NCBI RefSeq assembly: GCF_003363435.1
Contig: NZ_QRCT01000049.1
Span: 293,403 to 357,402 of the forward strand
From: Anaerosacchariphilus polymeriproducens
GTDB lineage: Bacteria; Bacillota; Clostridia; Lachnospirales; Lachnospiraceae
Direction: 5' to 3'
Length of the DNA stretch: 64,000 bases
The notes under the pieces are model-generated. The model saw only the letters and a program-made list of their open reading frames with translations. It was not told the origin of the DNA and made no database searches. A program made the translations under genes and the position numbers. Below, piece by piece: positions 47,619 through 56,577 of the stretch (position 1 is the first letter of the stretch; the number at the start of each line of letters is the position of its first letter).

Positions 47619-47671
47619 AATGAGACTTAATACGAATATTAGGTAAGCCTTCTTTCATATTAAGTCTCATT
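47619..47671. repeat. 18-bp hairpin at the broken end of the truncated toxin copy
   Basis: Arms 47619-47636 and 47654-47671 match with one mismatch around a 17-nt loop. It lies exactly between the upstream immunity candidate and the point where homology to the toxin body starts (about 47605), so it may be a terminator for the former or a trace of the rearrangement. Confidence 0.6.
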
Positions 47672-47719
47672 TTTACTTTGTTTGGAACCAAATACCATAG
47701 CTAATGTTGTAAATGTATA

Positions 47720-48058
47720 TTAGTCACCAATTGCTATAACTTTTTCTTTTCTTATTAAAGATTCATTTAATAAAGAAATTAAATTTTCAATTGACTCTTC
47801 TACTTCATTGTTATTTTCACAATGTTTAAAAAAACTATTATCTACTAGAGTTTTGAATACAAACAATAATTGCTCTATTTTGTCATGTTCTATAATAGTA
47901 TCCCCATATGGATCTAATTCATTAATACACTTTAAGTCAATATTTATATATTTTGTATTTTTATAAATATATTCTTGTACTTCTTCAGACAATTCAACAG
48001 AAGTCATATTTTGATTGATATCATCTATTGAATTAGCAATATAAAAATCTAACCCCAT
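47720..48058 (-). CDS. Candidate immunity protein (112 residues)
   Basis: This is an acidic, mostly helical 112-residue protein with no membrane segment; I recognise no named family. It begins MGLDFYIANSIDDIN, a start seen in small proteins placed after toxin genes. AGGAGG lies six bases before the ATG. It follows a toxin tip fragment directly and in the same frame, with no stop codon between them. Its role as antidote to that tip is inferred from position only. Confidence 0.6.
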   Translation of the reverse strand: MGLDFYIANSIDDINQNMTSVELSEEVQEYIYKNTKYINIDLKCINELDPYGDTIIEHDKIEQLLFVFKTLVDNSFFKHCENNNEVEESIENLISLLNESLIRKEKVIAIGD

Positions 48059-48307
48059 TTTAAACCTCCTATTTTTAGGAAATGCAGTTATTACATTTCC
48101 AGTTTCATCAATAACTACTTTAATAGTATTAATTGGGTTACCTTTATTATCTATACCGATAAATTTATCATATTTATATTTGAAAATATAGCCTCCTCTT
48201 CCTCCTGAATTGGGTTGTACAATAGCATTAGGATTTGTTAATGCATCCCTTATTCCTTGAATTATATCAAAGTTTTCATTAAATTTGCTTTTATTGCCAT
48301 AAAGTGA
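48059..48307 (-). pseudogene. Detached toxin tip fragment (BECR-like)
   Basis: Between the stop of the decayed toxin body and the ATG of the immunity candidate, the frame is open but has no start codon. It reads a tip-like sequence including GGRGGYIFKYKYDKFIG, NTIKVVIDETGNVITAFP. The ending ITAFP and preceding beta-strand pattern are typical of BECR-fold RNase toxins. The frame runs straight into the immunity frame, so the original stop has been lost. It is not expressed as it stands. Confidence 0.55.
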
Positions 48308-49215
48308 TTATGAACATTTACTCTCCTGAAACTTCTCCCAATTATCCTTAAAGTTACCCGCACTTGAATAAGTTAATGATGCGCCAAAGCCACTTAACGC
48401 TGTTCCTGCAATTACGGCAGCTCCGGATACGGCGCCTACCGGTACCGCTACCACGCTCCCTACGCCAGTGGAAGCTAACGCCATTGATCCGGAACTTCCG
48501 CCAATTCCTACTACAAAGCTACCGATTCCTTGTACAAAACAAGAGGCTCCGGACAGCATGTCTGCAATATTTCCAAGGCTTCTCCCTCCATAATACCACG
48601 TTTTGTTGGCATATTTGTCATTTAAATAAGTCCGTTCCAGATAATCCAACGCTTTTTCTGTATTCTCACTACCTTCTGTGGAAAACTTTCCATTTTTAAA
48701 AAAATTATTCAGAATTTTGCCCATAAGAAACAGATTATCTAAGTTGTCTCTGACAAGGGATGTGAAAAAACCATTTACTCCGCTGATAACATAATCATAC
48801 CCTTTCGTATCATACACAGCTTTTCTGAAGTCTCTTCAATTCTTTTTCTGATTTCTTCACTTCTGCCTGATATATATCTTGAAATGTTTTCAGATAATCT
48901 CCATAATATTGGTTAAATTTTGTATCTGCTGATGAAAGGCTTCCATCTTTCCATGAATCGCATCCAGTCATGCAGCTTAATTAGCATCAACAGTTTCTAC
49001 CTGCTTTAGGATTCCATCCAGCTCTTTATCTGCCGTTTTACATTTTGCGGTAACATTGTTTACGTAATTTTTTACATCATCAATATATGGTACGATATCC
49101 AGTTCACACAAAATATCATAGTCCGGAAATTTATAGTTGAAACCAAACAGATCTTTTTCGTCTTATATTCATTTAGTTCCTTCCGAAATGTATCGATGGA
49201 ATCTTTCGTAAAATC
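48308..49215 (-). pseudogene. Decayed LXG-like toxin body
   Basis: This stretch matches the intact toxin (60690-61943) along most of its body but is broken in several places. The start ATG has become ATA near 49213, a 1-bp loss shifts the frame near 49160, a stop interrupts near 48980, about 33 bp are missing near 48920 and more are lost near 48830. Only the last part is open (48308-48817, 169 residues) and ends at SKCS. It lies next after the partner gene, where the operon's full-length toxin would be expected. Confidence 0.8.
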
Positions 49216-49220
49216 TCAGG

Positions 49221-49550
49221 TTATTTATATAACTCTCTTCTTTTTGCCTTTCTGCTACTTACTGTCAATTGATTTATATTTATTGGATGCGCTTCACTGC
49301 CCTCCACATAATCAATCATTCCATTACTAAAGGTGACGGCTGTCCGTACATTTGGATCTAACTCTTTACATTGAGCAAAAGCAGATTTGGCATCTTCCCT
49401 GAACTTTTGATATTGCTTCTTCAAATCAAGAAGATCCTGACTCACGTTATCCAGCTTAGTCAGTTTTTTCGTTACATCTTGAATTTCTAAGTTATTATTT
49501 GAAATCAGGTTCTGATACCGATTAATATCTTGGCTTACATCGACTGACAT
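49221..49550 (-). CDS. Small helical T7SS partner protein
   Basis: The protein has 109 residues starting at the ATG after GGGAGG. It is mostly helical (residues 5-75, DINRYQNLISNNNLEIQD and following) and resembles the short DUF5082/WXG-like partners that bind LXG effectors before export by type VII secretion. It lies between the DUF4176 gene and the toxin body. A ~50-bp stretch matching its 3' end is also found upstream of the intact toxin at 61944-62000. Confidence 0.65.
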   Translation of the reverse strand: MSVDVSQDINRYQNLISNNNLEIQDVTKKLTKLDNVSQDLLDLKKQYQKFREDAKSAFAQCKELDPNVRTAVTFSNGMIDYVEGSEAHPININQLTVSSRKAKRRELYK

Positions 49551-49596
49551 TACGTTTCCTCCCATTCTTAATTATCTGTAAGTATTTTATATCCCA

Positions 49597-50289
49597 TTAT
49601 GATTCGCTCAACAGGAAACCGATGGAACATTCTCCCCGTTCCAAAATCAGTTCTTCCTTTATTAAATAAACAAACGCTTTTTCCTTTTCTTCCCAATAAC
49701 CGGTATGTAGAACTTCTTCTATCATTCTGGGGGTAAAATATAAGATTATATTCTGCATGTCCTGACCAACCGGATATGGGACTCCTGCATATTCAAAATA
49801 AGTCCCTTGATCTGGTGTTTCAATAAACCGACGGGTAATCACAAACTCCAATCCCTCTTTCATGGCTTTTTCCAGCCGTTCTGCATTTTGTTGATCATTT
49901 TGCTGCTTCACATGTAAAAAACTGTCCATTAAAAAATCTTCCTTTAGCTTCACAACACTTCCTAGAGGCAGAATCTCCTCTAAGATACAAAGCATCCCTT
50001 TCAAGATTTCTGATAATTCCTCCTGCGTATATAACATCCGTTCTTCTTTATATTGAATACAATGATTTGGGGATTCATAAAAATACAGAATCTCATTCTT
50101 ATCATCTTTTAAGCTCTTATGCTCTGTATTGACCTGAGCATAAATATGATATAAAAATGCCAAATCATTTTTACAAAGAACTCCTATCTCAAACCAGTTG
50201 CGCCGGGTCTTTTCATTTATAAATTCTTTTTTGCCAAGCCACCTGATTAACGTCTCTAAGGTAGCTTTTTCAAAGTCATTGTTCTCCAT
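49597..50289 (-). CDS. DUF4176-type type VII secretion accessory protein
   Basis: In this 230-residue protein the central part matches DUF4176: ILPLGSVVKLKEDFLMDS, an ITRR strand, and YFEYAGVPYPVGQDMQN followed by RMIEEVLHTGY. The N-terminal ~90 residues are extra helical sequence. DUF4176 genes are common in type VII toxin operons of Firmicutes, with unclear role. It is the first gene of the partner-toxin cluster, 46 bases before the partner gene. No EssC-type motor is in the window. Confidence 0.75.
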   Translation of the reverse strand: MENNDFEKATLETLIRWLGKKEFINEKTRRNWFEIGVLCKNDLAFLYHIYAQVNTEHKSLKDDKNEILYFYESPNHCIQYKEERMLYTQEELSEILKGMLCILEEILPLGSVVKLKEDFLMDSFLHVKQQNDQQNAERLEKAMKEGLEFVITRRFIETPDQGTYFEYAGVPYPVGQDMQNIILYFTPRMIEEVLHTGYWEEKEKAFVYLIKEELILERGECSIGFLLSES

Positions 50290-50316
50290 TTTCTCGTTCT
50301 CCTTCTTGATGAATTC

Positions 50317-53300
50317 CTAAGCGATATCTTCTGAATTTTTCTTGATACTTTCTACAATACCAAGTATCTGTTTTGCTGTATTCATATCATCCTTAAAAAT
50401 AGTAGTGATACTTCCTACACTTCTAAAAGGTTCCTGCATAAATACTGTATTATCATCTACATATCCATTGGCTACAATATAATCAATGATTAAACGCACA
50501 AACTTTATCTGATTTCCATTTAGGCGCTCTTCTGAAAGGAACTCACTAAAAACCTCGTTAACCGCTTCTCTATCAACTCCAACTATTTTACGGACCAATC
50601 TGCCAATCGGCGTATCTCCATATTCCTTCTCATAATCAATCTTTGAGCCCAATTCAGTCCAAAGAATCCGTTCCAGTTCTTGCAAATCTGTCTGTGTTAG
50701 TTTCTTATTCCTACGAATTTTATTTACTGCCAAATTATCCTGATGTTCTTTTAAATAAAATTCTACTTTCTTTTTGTAATTCTTTAAATCATTACTCATA
50801 TGTAATGAATCACCTTCATTGATTGATACAATTTGGTCTGTAAAATTAGTATAATAAATTTTACGTTTCTCTTTTTCGATTAGTTTTAATAAATCTCGTA
50901 ATGCTTCTCTGACAGAATCAAGTTCTAGAATTGTAACAGAACTCCAAAAATCTTGAGACAAAACCTTTTCTATGGTATACTTTTCTGCTTTTACCTGCGG
51001 GATATTATATAATTTCATTAATTCTTCTGCTGCATTTACTATACATTTGATTGGTCTTGAGGCATCTTTGCTTTGAAGCAATGCTAAATCTACTGTATAG
51101 ATAAGATAATCGAATCTTCTCGTCAGTTCATCCTCTGCCCCAGGCATAATCAATGGTGAAATATGCTCTTTGATTTCTGACACTTTCCCTGTGTCTAACT
51201 GCGCCCAATTTTCTTTTTCCTTATATCGTTCTACATATCTTAAATGATTTTTTACTCGAAAACTGGATTCATTTAAATTTAATATTTGTTCTGTTAAATC
51301 TGTAATTAAATTATCCCGGTAATCAACATAATCTTCATCGTTTTGATATACAGTCTCCTGAAGTTCCCTTGCAATCATAACCTTTGAATTATATATTTTC
51401 TCACTTAATGATTCCTGAATTCCGGACTCAATTCCATTTGTTTTCGCACGGAAGAAATCAAAATTATTACAGAAATCAAAAATCAAGAATTTTTCTTTAT
51501 CTATTCCTGTTCCAAGCAAATCTTTACACAATCTCGTTCCTCTTCCGATCATCTGCCAAAACTTGCTGTATGACCTTACCTTTTTGAAAAATACTAAATT
51601 TAAAATTTCCGGAATATCAATACCTGTGTCCAGCATGTCTACACTGACCGCTATCTGTGGCATTTTCTCTTTGGTGCTGAAATCGTCAATTAAAGTATCT
51701 ACAAATTTGATACTGTAATCAATCTGTTTTATAAAGTCTGGTCCAAATTCCGGATATCTAAGATAAAATCTTTTTACAATTGCCTGTGCATGGTTGCTGT
51801 TCTTGGCAAAAATTATAGTCTTACCAAGCTTATCTCCGCCTTCTACTTTTAACCCCCGCTCCATTAATGTTTTCAAAACCATATCAATGGTATCCGCATT
51901 GAATAGCCATTCATTTACAACGGAGCTTGATACATAATCATCGATTGTATCATCATCTTCAAATGTTTTTTCAAACTCTTCTTTTTCTTCCTCTGTTAAG
52001 TCATTATAATGGATTCCATCATCCATAATTTTTGTTTTTATTTCAATCGTAGAATAGTCAACGAGATAACCTTCTTCTACTGCTTTTTCTAATTCGTACG
52101 CAAAAGTAGGTACCCCTCGTTCCAAGTCGAACACACTATAAGTATTTTTATCAATCTCGTTTTTTGGTGTCGCAGTCAGCCCCAATAGTATGCCATCAAA
52201 ATAAGTAAAGATATCCTGATACTTTTTGTAGATACTTCTATGACTTTCATCAACAATAATCAAATCAAAATGCGCAGGAGAGAAAAGTTTTTTTCCAAAC
52301 TCATTTTTGGTCTCATCAATCGCATTCATCATCGTCGGATAGGTAGAAAAAATCATACGTGACTGTTCTGGATTATCCTTGTTATCCAAAAGATTGCAGC
52401 AAGTTAAATCCGGCAAAAGATTGGTGAAATTATTTTTTGCCTGTTTCACCAATGCCTTCCGGTCTGCCAAAAACAAGATGTTTTTCACAAAATTATGTCG
52501 TCTTAAGACATCCACAATCGAAATGGAAACTCTTGTTTTTCCACTACCGGTAGCTTGTACAATCAGCATTTTTCTATGTTTCTTTGCAATCGCTTCACAT
52601 ACTGCAGTAACTGCTTCTTTCTGATATGGTCTGTTGGTAATTTTATCATCAATTTCTAAGTTTTCCAAAGGCTTAAGATTCTTCCGTCTGTCTACAGCCA
52701 ATTGAAGCTCGTCCTTTGTAAATATCCCTGCCACTTGTCTGTCCGTATATCCTAATATATCATCTTTATATTCAATTTCAAAACCATTCGTTGTAAAAAT
52801 GAGAGGTCGCTGGTCATACTGATTTTGTAAACAATCCGCATACAATTTCGCCTGCTGAGAACCAACATTCGGATTCACACTTGTTTTCTTTGCTTCCACA
52901 ACTGCTAATGGTTTTCCATCATTTCCATACAATACATAATCCACGTAGCCTAACCCGGATGCATTTGGCATTCCCGTAACTTCGACTTCTTCCAGACAAT
53001 CGGTTCCTATATTCCACCCTGCCTCTTTCAGTTCTAAATCTATGTACATCTTGCGCGTCTGCGCTTCTGTCGCTTCATCCACTTTAAAGGTTCTTGTCTC
53101 TTTATTTTCTAATCTCGCTGCACTTAACTGTTCTCTTAATTCTTCTTTTTCTTTCCTTATTTCTTCCAGCTTTCTATCTTTGGAACTTAACTGTTCGTAT
53201 AAATCTCTGAGTTCTTCCGGACGTTTTTTCTGCTCTTCACTTTTCTCCAAAAGGCTTTCATCAAACTCTCCGTCATTGTATTCTTCTGAATAGCAATAAT

Positions 53301-53664
53301 CTATCCATTTGCAGAATTCGTATAAATTTTTGAGTGATAAAACCGCATCATCCCGTTTGATTGTACTATTTGTATGTACCGCTACATTTCCTAATTTAAT
53401 CACATACTTAATAGCAGGAAACAATTTGGGTTCCAAAATTTCTCTGAACGAATACTCATGAATCAAACTGGATATATTGTCTCGATAAGGCAGTCTTAAT
53501 GCATTATCAAAAGAATATACCCATCGAACCGCCAATTCTAATGCTCTTCTACACAAAATAGCGCAAGTAGCTGAAGAAACAATAAGACTTTTCTCCGCTT
53601 CCTGCGCTTGCTCTGCAAAGGAACTGTATTGTTTTTGCTTTAAGAACTCAAAGTTTGTACACAT
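50317..53664 (-). CDS. hsdR: Type I restriction enzyme R subunit (EcoEI-type HsdR), stand-alone
   Basis: This 1115-residue protein has a DUF4145 domain (1-130), a coiled linker (~150-195), an HSDR nuclease domain with D-x(n)-E-x-K (VDYVLYGNDGKPLAVVEAKK), and a helicase core: Walker A QATGSGKT, VDESHRS, LGLTATP and QMIGRGTR. A C-terminal EcoEI-type domain (~900-1110) follows. It would cut and translocate DNA when bound to HsdM/HsdS. No hsdM is present, and the only hsdS is a broken remnant 8.6 kb away, so this copy may be non-functional as restriction enzyme or work with subunits elsewhere. The reading frame is intact. Confidence 0.88.
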   Translation of the reverse strand: MCTNFEFLKQKQYSSFAEQAQEAEKSLIVSSATCAILCRRALELAVRWVYSFDNALRLPYRDNISSLIHEYSFREILEPKLFPAIKYVIKLGNVAVHTNSTIKRDDAVLSLKNLYEFCKWIDYCYSEEYNDGEFDESLLEKSEEQKKRPEELRDLYEQLSSKDRKLEEIRKEKEELREQLSAARLENKETRTFKVDEATEAQTRKMYIDLELKEAGWNIGTDCLEEVEVTGMPNASGLGYVDYVLYGNDGKPLAVVEAKKTSVNPNVGSQQAKLYADCLQNQYDQRPLIFTTNGFEIEYKDDILGYTDRQVAGIFTKDELQLAVDRRKNLKPLENLEIDDKITNRPYQKEAVTAVCEAIAKKHRKMLIVQATGSGKTRVSISIVDVLRRHNFVKNILFLADRKALVKQAKNNFTNLLPDLTCCNLLDNKDNPEQSRMIFSTYPTMMNAIDETKNEFGKKLFSPAHFDLIIVDESHRSIYKKYQDIFTYFDGILLGLTATPKNEIDKNTYSVFDLERGVPTFAYELEKAVEEGYLVDYSTIEIKTKIMDDGIHYNDLTEEEKEEFEKTFEDDDTIDDYVSSSVVNEWLFNADTIDMVLKTLMERGLKVEGGDKLGKTIIFAKNSNHAQAIVKRFYLRYPEFGPDFIKQIDYSIKFVDTLIDDFSTKEKMPQIAVSVDMLDTGIDIPEILNLVFFKKVRSYSKFWQMIGRGTRLCKDLLGTGIDKEKFLIFDFCNNFDFFRAKTNGIESGIQESLSEKIYNSKVMIARELQETVYQNDEDYVDYRDNLITDLTEQILNLNESSFRVKNHLRYVERYKEKENWAQLDTGKVSEIKEHISPLIMPGAEDELTRRFDYLIYTVDLALLQSKDASRPIKCIVNAAEELMKLYNIPQVKAEKYTIEKVLSQDFWSSVTILELDSVREALRDLLKLIEKEKRKIYYTNFTDQIVSINEGDSLHMSNDLKNYKKKVEFYLKEHQDNLAVNKIRRNKKLTQTDLQELERILWTELGSKIDYEKEYGDTPIGRLVRKIVGVDREAVNEVFSEFLSEERLNGNQIKFVRLIIDYIVANGYVDDNTVFMQEPFRSVGSITTIFKDDMNTAKQILGIVESIKKNSEDIA

Positions 53665-53976
53665 ATGACTTCCCCCTGTTTCTGAATTATTTCATTCCAT
53701 TTGATTATATTTATTTGAGATATTTTTGATTTTAATTGAAATAATTATAACAAATTCTCCTAATTTTTACTACAAAATTCTTTTATTTAAAACTATAATG
53801 TTGTATTTTTGTCAAAGTCCTGGAGTCCTTTCCAACATAATTTCTGTACAAAATTCTTTTACTATAGATTTAAACTTAATGCAAGTCAGCAACTACGTAT
53901 TCTTTGTATATTAAAAGTGACTTTTTTGTAAATCCTTAATGGTGGTTTTTTTCTCATTATCTTTTATAATATATTT
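53665..53976. other. AT-rich gap upstream of hsdR
   Basis: About 310 bases separate the hsdR start from the likely IS110 end. They hold the presumed hsdR promoter region and no open frame or repeat that I can support. Confidence 0.5.
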
Positions 53977-54108
53977 GAGGTGACTAGCTATTAAAAGTCA
54001 ATACTTTTTTTGAGATTTATATACCGCAAAAAAGGGTTACCTTAATAAACCTTTCAACAAATAAATTTTGAAAAGCGACGATTTTTATTGCTGAAAGCCA
54101 CTACTCAA

Positions 54109-55278
54109 TCAACGAAGTTTTGAAGCGTCAAAATCTATATTATTTTTTTCTAATGTAAAAATGATACGAATTAGTTTTTTAATAACGTGTGAACATGTAA
54201 CACGGTGAGACTTTCCTTCGCTACGTTTTTTTGCGTAATACTCTGCAAATACCATGTTGTATTGTATTAAGGGAATGCAAAGGTTCATGAGTGTGAAGCG
54301 TAAATGAGAAGAACCACGTTTCACCATATGCCCTCCATGCACTGATGTCCCAGACTGATAGTACCCTGGTTCCAAACCAGCAAAGGAAAGCATTTGTGAT
54401 GATGAATTAAATTTGGATATATCACCATATTCAGCATAGATAACAGCAGCTGACAATGCTCCAATACCGGGAATAGTGAGGAAATGAGGATTGATATTCT
54501 CAATAAGCCAAATAATTTGTTGTTCAAGTGCATTTACCTCGATAACAGATTGATTATAAAGAGCCATCAGGCTATTTAGCTGAGCTGAGAAAATTTCATT
54601 GTTTTCGCCTACTGTATTAGCAGCAAGTTCTTTTAATTTTAGGAACTTTTGCATAGAAAATTTGCCGCGTGATATCTTACGAAGATTTTCATAAGAGGAG
54701 GCATTCATCCTAGATATTTTTTCAGCACAACCATAATTCTCTAATAAATAGAGAGCGGTCTTACTAAATCGATTTTTAAAGAATGGTTTAAATTCAGGGA
54801 AAGTATGATCCAAAACATTGGTCATCTTTACAATATAAAAACTTCTTTGTTTCACAAGAGTATCACGAAGACGAGTTAATGACTTAAGCGAATATGTATG
54901 ATAAAATCCAATTGGATAGGGTTTGTATTCAACAGTCATTAGCCAGCGAGCAATAGAAGCACAATCTATTGCATCTGTCTTGGTACACCTGAGAGTTTGG
55001 GATTTATTAAACTTGGCAAGAAGAACCGGATTAAATTCCATGAAGCTGTAGTGGGCTTTTTCAAGGAATAGTTTTAGGTTTAGGGCATAGTGACCAGTGG
55101 ATTCAAATCCTATTCTTATTTCATCTTGATTATCAAGAGAATTAAGAATGGTCAAAAGTTGTTGAAAACCATCTTGATTATTATTGATGGTAAATGAATT
55201 AGATACAACATCGCCTGTTTCAGTAGTGATGAAGCAGTCGTGTTTATACTTGGAAATGTCGATTCCGACAAAGTACAT
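54109..55278 (-). CDS. IS110-family transposase (DEDD recombinase)
   Basis: The 389-residue protein has the RuvC-like domain with catalytic acids in FVGIDISKYKHD, IGFESTGHY and KTDAIDCASIARWL, and the C-terminal Tnp domain with IPGIGALSAAVIYAEYGDI, LSFAGLEPGYYQSG and the serine region KRGSSHLRFTL. All key residues are present and the frame is intact, so the element may still be active. AGGAGG lies ahead of the ATG. IS110 transposases use a bridge RNA from the element's non-coding end to pick donor and target. Confidence 0.95.
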   Translation of the reverse strand: MYFVGIDISKYKHDCFITTETGDVVSNSFTINNNQDGFQQLLTILNSLDNQDEIRIGFESTGHYALNLKLFLEKAHYSFMEFNPVLLAKFNKSQTLRCTKTDAIDCASIARWLMTVEYKPYPIGFYHTYSLKSLTRLRDTLVKQRSFYIVKMTNVLDHTFPEFKPFFKNRFSKTALYLLENYGCAEKISRMNASSYENLRKISRGKFSMQKFLKLKELAANTVGENNEIFSAQLNSLMALYNQSVIEVNALEQQIIWLIENINPHFLTIPGIGALSAAVIYAEYGDISKFNSSSQMLSFAGLEPGYYQSGTSVHGGHMVKRGSSHLRFTLMNLCIPLIQYNMVFAEYYAKKRSEGKSHRVTCSHVIKKLIRIIFTLEKNNIDFDASKLR

Positions 55279-55284
55279 GATAAG

Positions 55285-55417
55285 TACCTCCTTAAATAAT
55301 ATTTTGCACTGTTGTTTTCCACAACAATCTCGGCTGTGTTTTCACGTAAATATAAACGTCGATGCGTTAACTAGCTAATTACCAGTGAAGACGAAAAGCT
55401 GTGGTCTGAGTCACCTC
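55285..55417 (-). ncRNA. Candidate bridge RNA region of the IS110 element
   Basis: The 5' non-coding end before the transposase (minus strand) is where IS110-type elements encode the bridge RNA. It contains several short hairpins, for example TTGTTGTGGAAAACAACA just before the ribosome site and CGACGTTTATATTTACG further up. I cannot assign the target- and donor-binding loops by eye; the call rests on family knowledge and position. Confidence 0.4.
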
Positions 55418-55562
55418 GAAACAGTCATAGCTGTAATAAAATAGAAACAAATCCACAGTGCTTTATTATTATAACGGAGTAAATGAATTACCCCAACCTC
55501 TTGGGGAGAAAGGAAATAATCCAACCACCCTCTAAGAAGGATAATTGGATTAACGTGATTAG

Positions 55563-56237
55563 ATGAAATTAGAAGAAAAATTACAAATTTTAAGAAAAAA
55601 GAACGGATACTCACAAGAACAGTTAGCAGATAAAATCGGAATTTCCAGACAAACAATTAGCAAATGGGAAAATGGTCAAGCTGTACCAGAACTGGCCGGA
55701 TTGATTTTATTAAGTGATTTGTATGGCGTAACGATTGATCGAATTGTAAAAGATAACGATAAATGTAATACGTTGCTAAGAAAAAAAGCAGAGATGGATA
55801 TCAATGAGATAGTCACATTCTTAATATGTGCAAAAAGAAATACATACGCCGGAAAAGGAAATGAAGTAAAGGCCTCAAGGCTTTCATCTCATGATTTCAG
55901 CTATCGTGATAATGGATTTTTATATTATGATACTTATTTGGGTGGTGAAAAATTTTCAGGAGAAGAAGCTGTATGGCATTATGAAAATCCCATTTGGAGC
56001 ATGAATTATACGGGTCGGGTAATAGGCGAGCATTTCAATGGTGATTTTCTAAAAGATGCATTAATGAACGTTCCGGCTAATATGCCTTATCGTGGACCTG
56101 AAATCTTTACAAAAGGGGATTATCACTATCATTGCATAGTGGAAGGAGAATTTGTTTGGTTTCAAGGTTATGAGGAGATATTTTATTTAGATAAAAAGGT
56201 ATTTGAGTGTTACTTTCATGGTGGAAAGGTTGAATAA
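55563..56237 (+). CDS. XRE-family regulator with DUF5680 domain
   Basis: The 224-residue protein starts with a helix-turn-helix (residues 3-58): LQILRKKNGYSQEQLADKIG, ISRQTISKWENGQAVPEL. The C-terminal ~150 residues match DUF5680, with FLYYDTYLGGEKFSGEEAVWHYENPIW split over the domain and YHYHCIVEGEFVWFQGYEEI near the end. Such proteins are common in Firmicutes, with unknown ligand. The upstream region holds a TAATCCAA/TTGGATTA inverted repeat (about 55526-55557), a candidate autoregulatory operator. It stands alone beside the IS110 element. Confidence 0.85.
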   Translation: MKLEEKLQILRKKNGYSQEQLADKIGISRQTISKWENGQAVPELAGLILLSDLYGVTIDRIVKDNDKCNTLLRKKAEMDINEIVTFLICAKRNTYAGKGNEVKASRLSSHDFSYRDNGFLYYDTYLGGEKFSGEEAVWHYENPIWSMNYTGRVIGEHFNGDFLKDALMNVPANMPYRGPEIFTKGDYHYHCIVEGEFVWFQGYEEIFYLDKKVFECYFHGGKVE

Positions 56238-56292
56238 ATTTTCCGATAAACTGGTTTGTTTCTCAACGGCTATACCAGAAATTTCAAGGTGA

Positions 56293-56336
56293 CTTAAAAC
56301 GATTATCAGGAAAATTTTTTATTCGTTTTAAGCCTC
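56293..56336 (+). terminator. Terminator after the XRE gene
   Basis: CTTAAAACGA (56293-56302) pairs with TCGTTTTAAG (56323-56332) around a 20-nt loop, followed by CCTCCTTTTCATTTT. It lies about 55 bases past the XRE stop. Confidence 0.7.
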
Positions 56337-56413
56337 CTTTTCATTTTATTTGGAATCAGAAATAGCTATTATATTGTATATGGAGATAAATGGGTCTTTC
56401 TTGGCAAAAATTA

Positions 56414-56485
56414 ACGATCTATCCATTTGTTTTTATTGACGCCATTCGTTACAAAGTAAGAGAAGACGGACATATTCTTAACTGA
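56414..56485 (+). pseudogene. IS256-family transposase fragment
   Basis: The frame reads IYPFVFIDAIRYKVREDGHI followed by LN and a stop. This matches the catalytic-domain segment around an active-site Asp (VFVDAIHYKVR-type) of mutator/IS256 transposases. Only some 23 codons are left, so it is a relic. The rest of the gap 56238-56577 shows no other feature besides the XRE terminator. Confidence 0.7.
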
Positions 56486-56577
56486 GTAGCTTAAGTTCTT
56501 TGGGTAACTTTGGAGTGTTTTTATAAATGATATTTCTCTTTAGTAAATGTGATATCTTGCATCTTAAAATATGGAAT

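Larger units (their letters stand above)
53977..55417 (-). mobile_element. IS110-family insertion sequence
   Basis: The transposase gene is flanked by non-coding arms of about 132 and 139 bp. The 9-mer GAGGTGACT occurs once at each side in inverted orientation (plus strand 53977-53985; minus strand 55409-55417), each preceded by a T-rich stretch, and gives an element of 1441 bp, normal for the family. Exact ends are uncertain because IS110 elements make no target duplication. It sits between hsdR and the XRE regulator. Confidence 0.65.

Noticed and set aside
54321..54533. 70-codon frame inside the IS110 transposase
   Set aside because: It is an out-of-frame shadow of the conserved C-terminal transposase domain.
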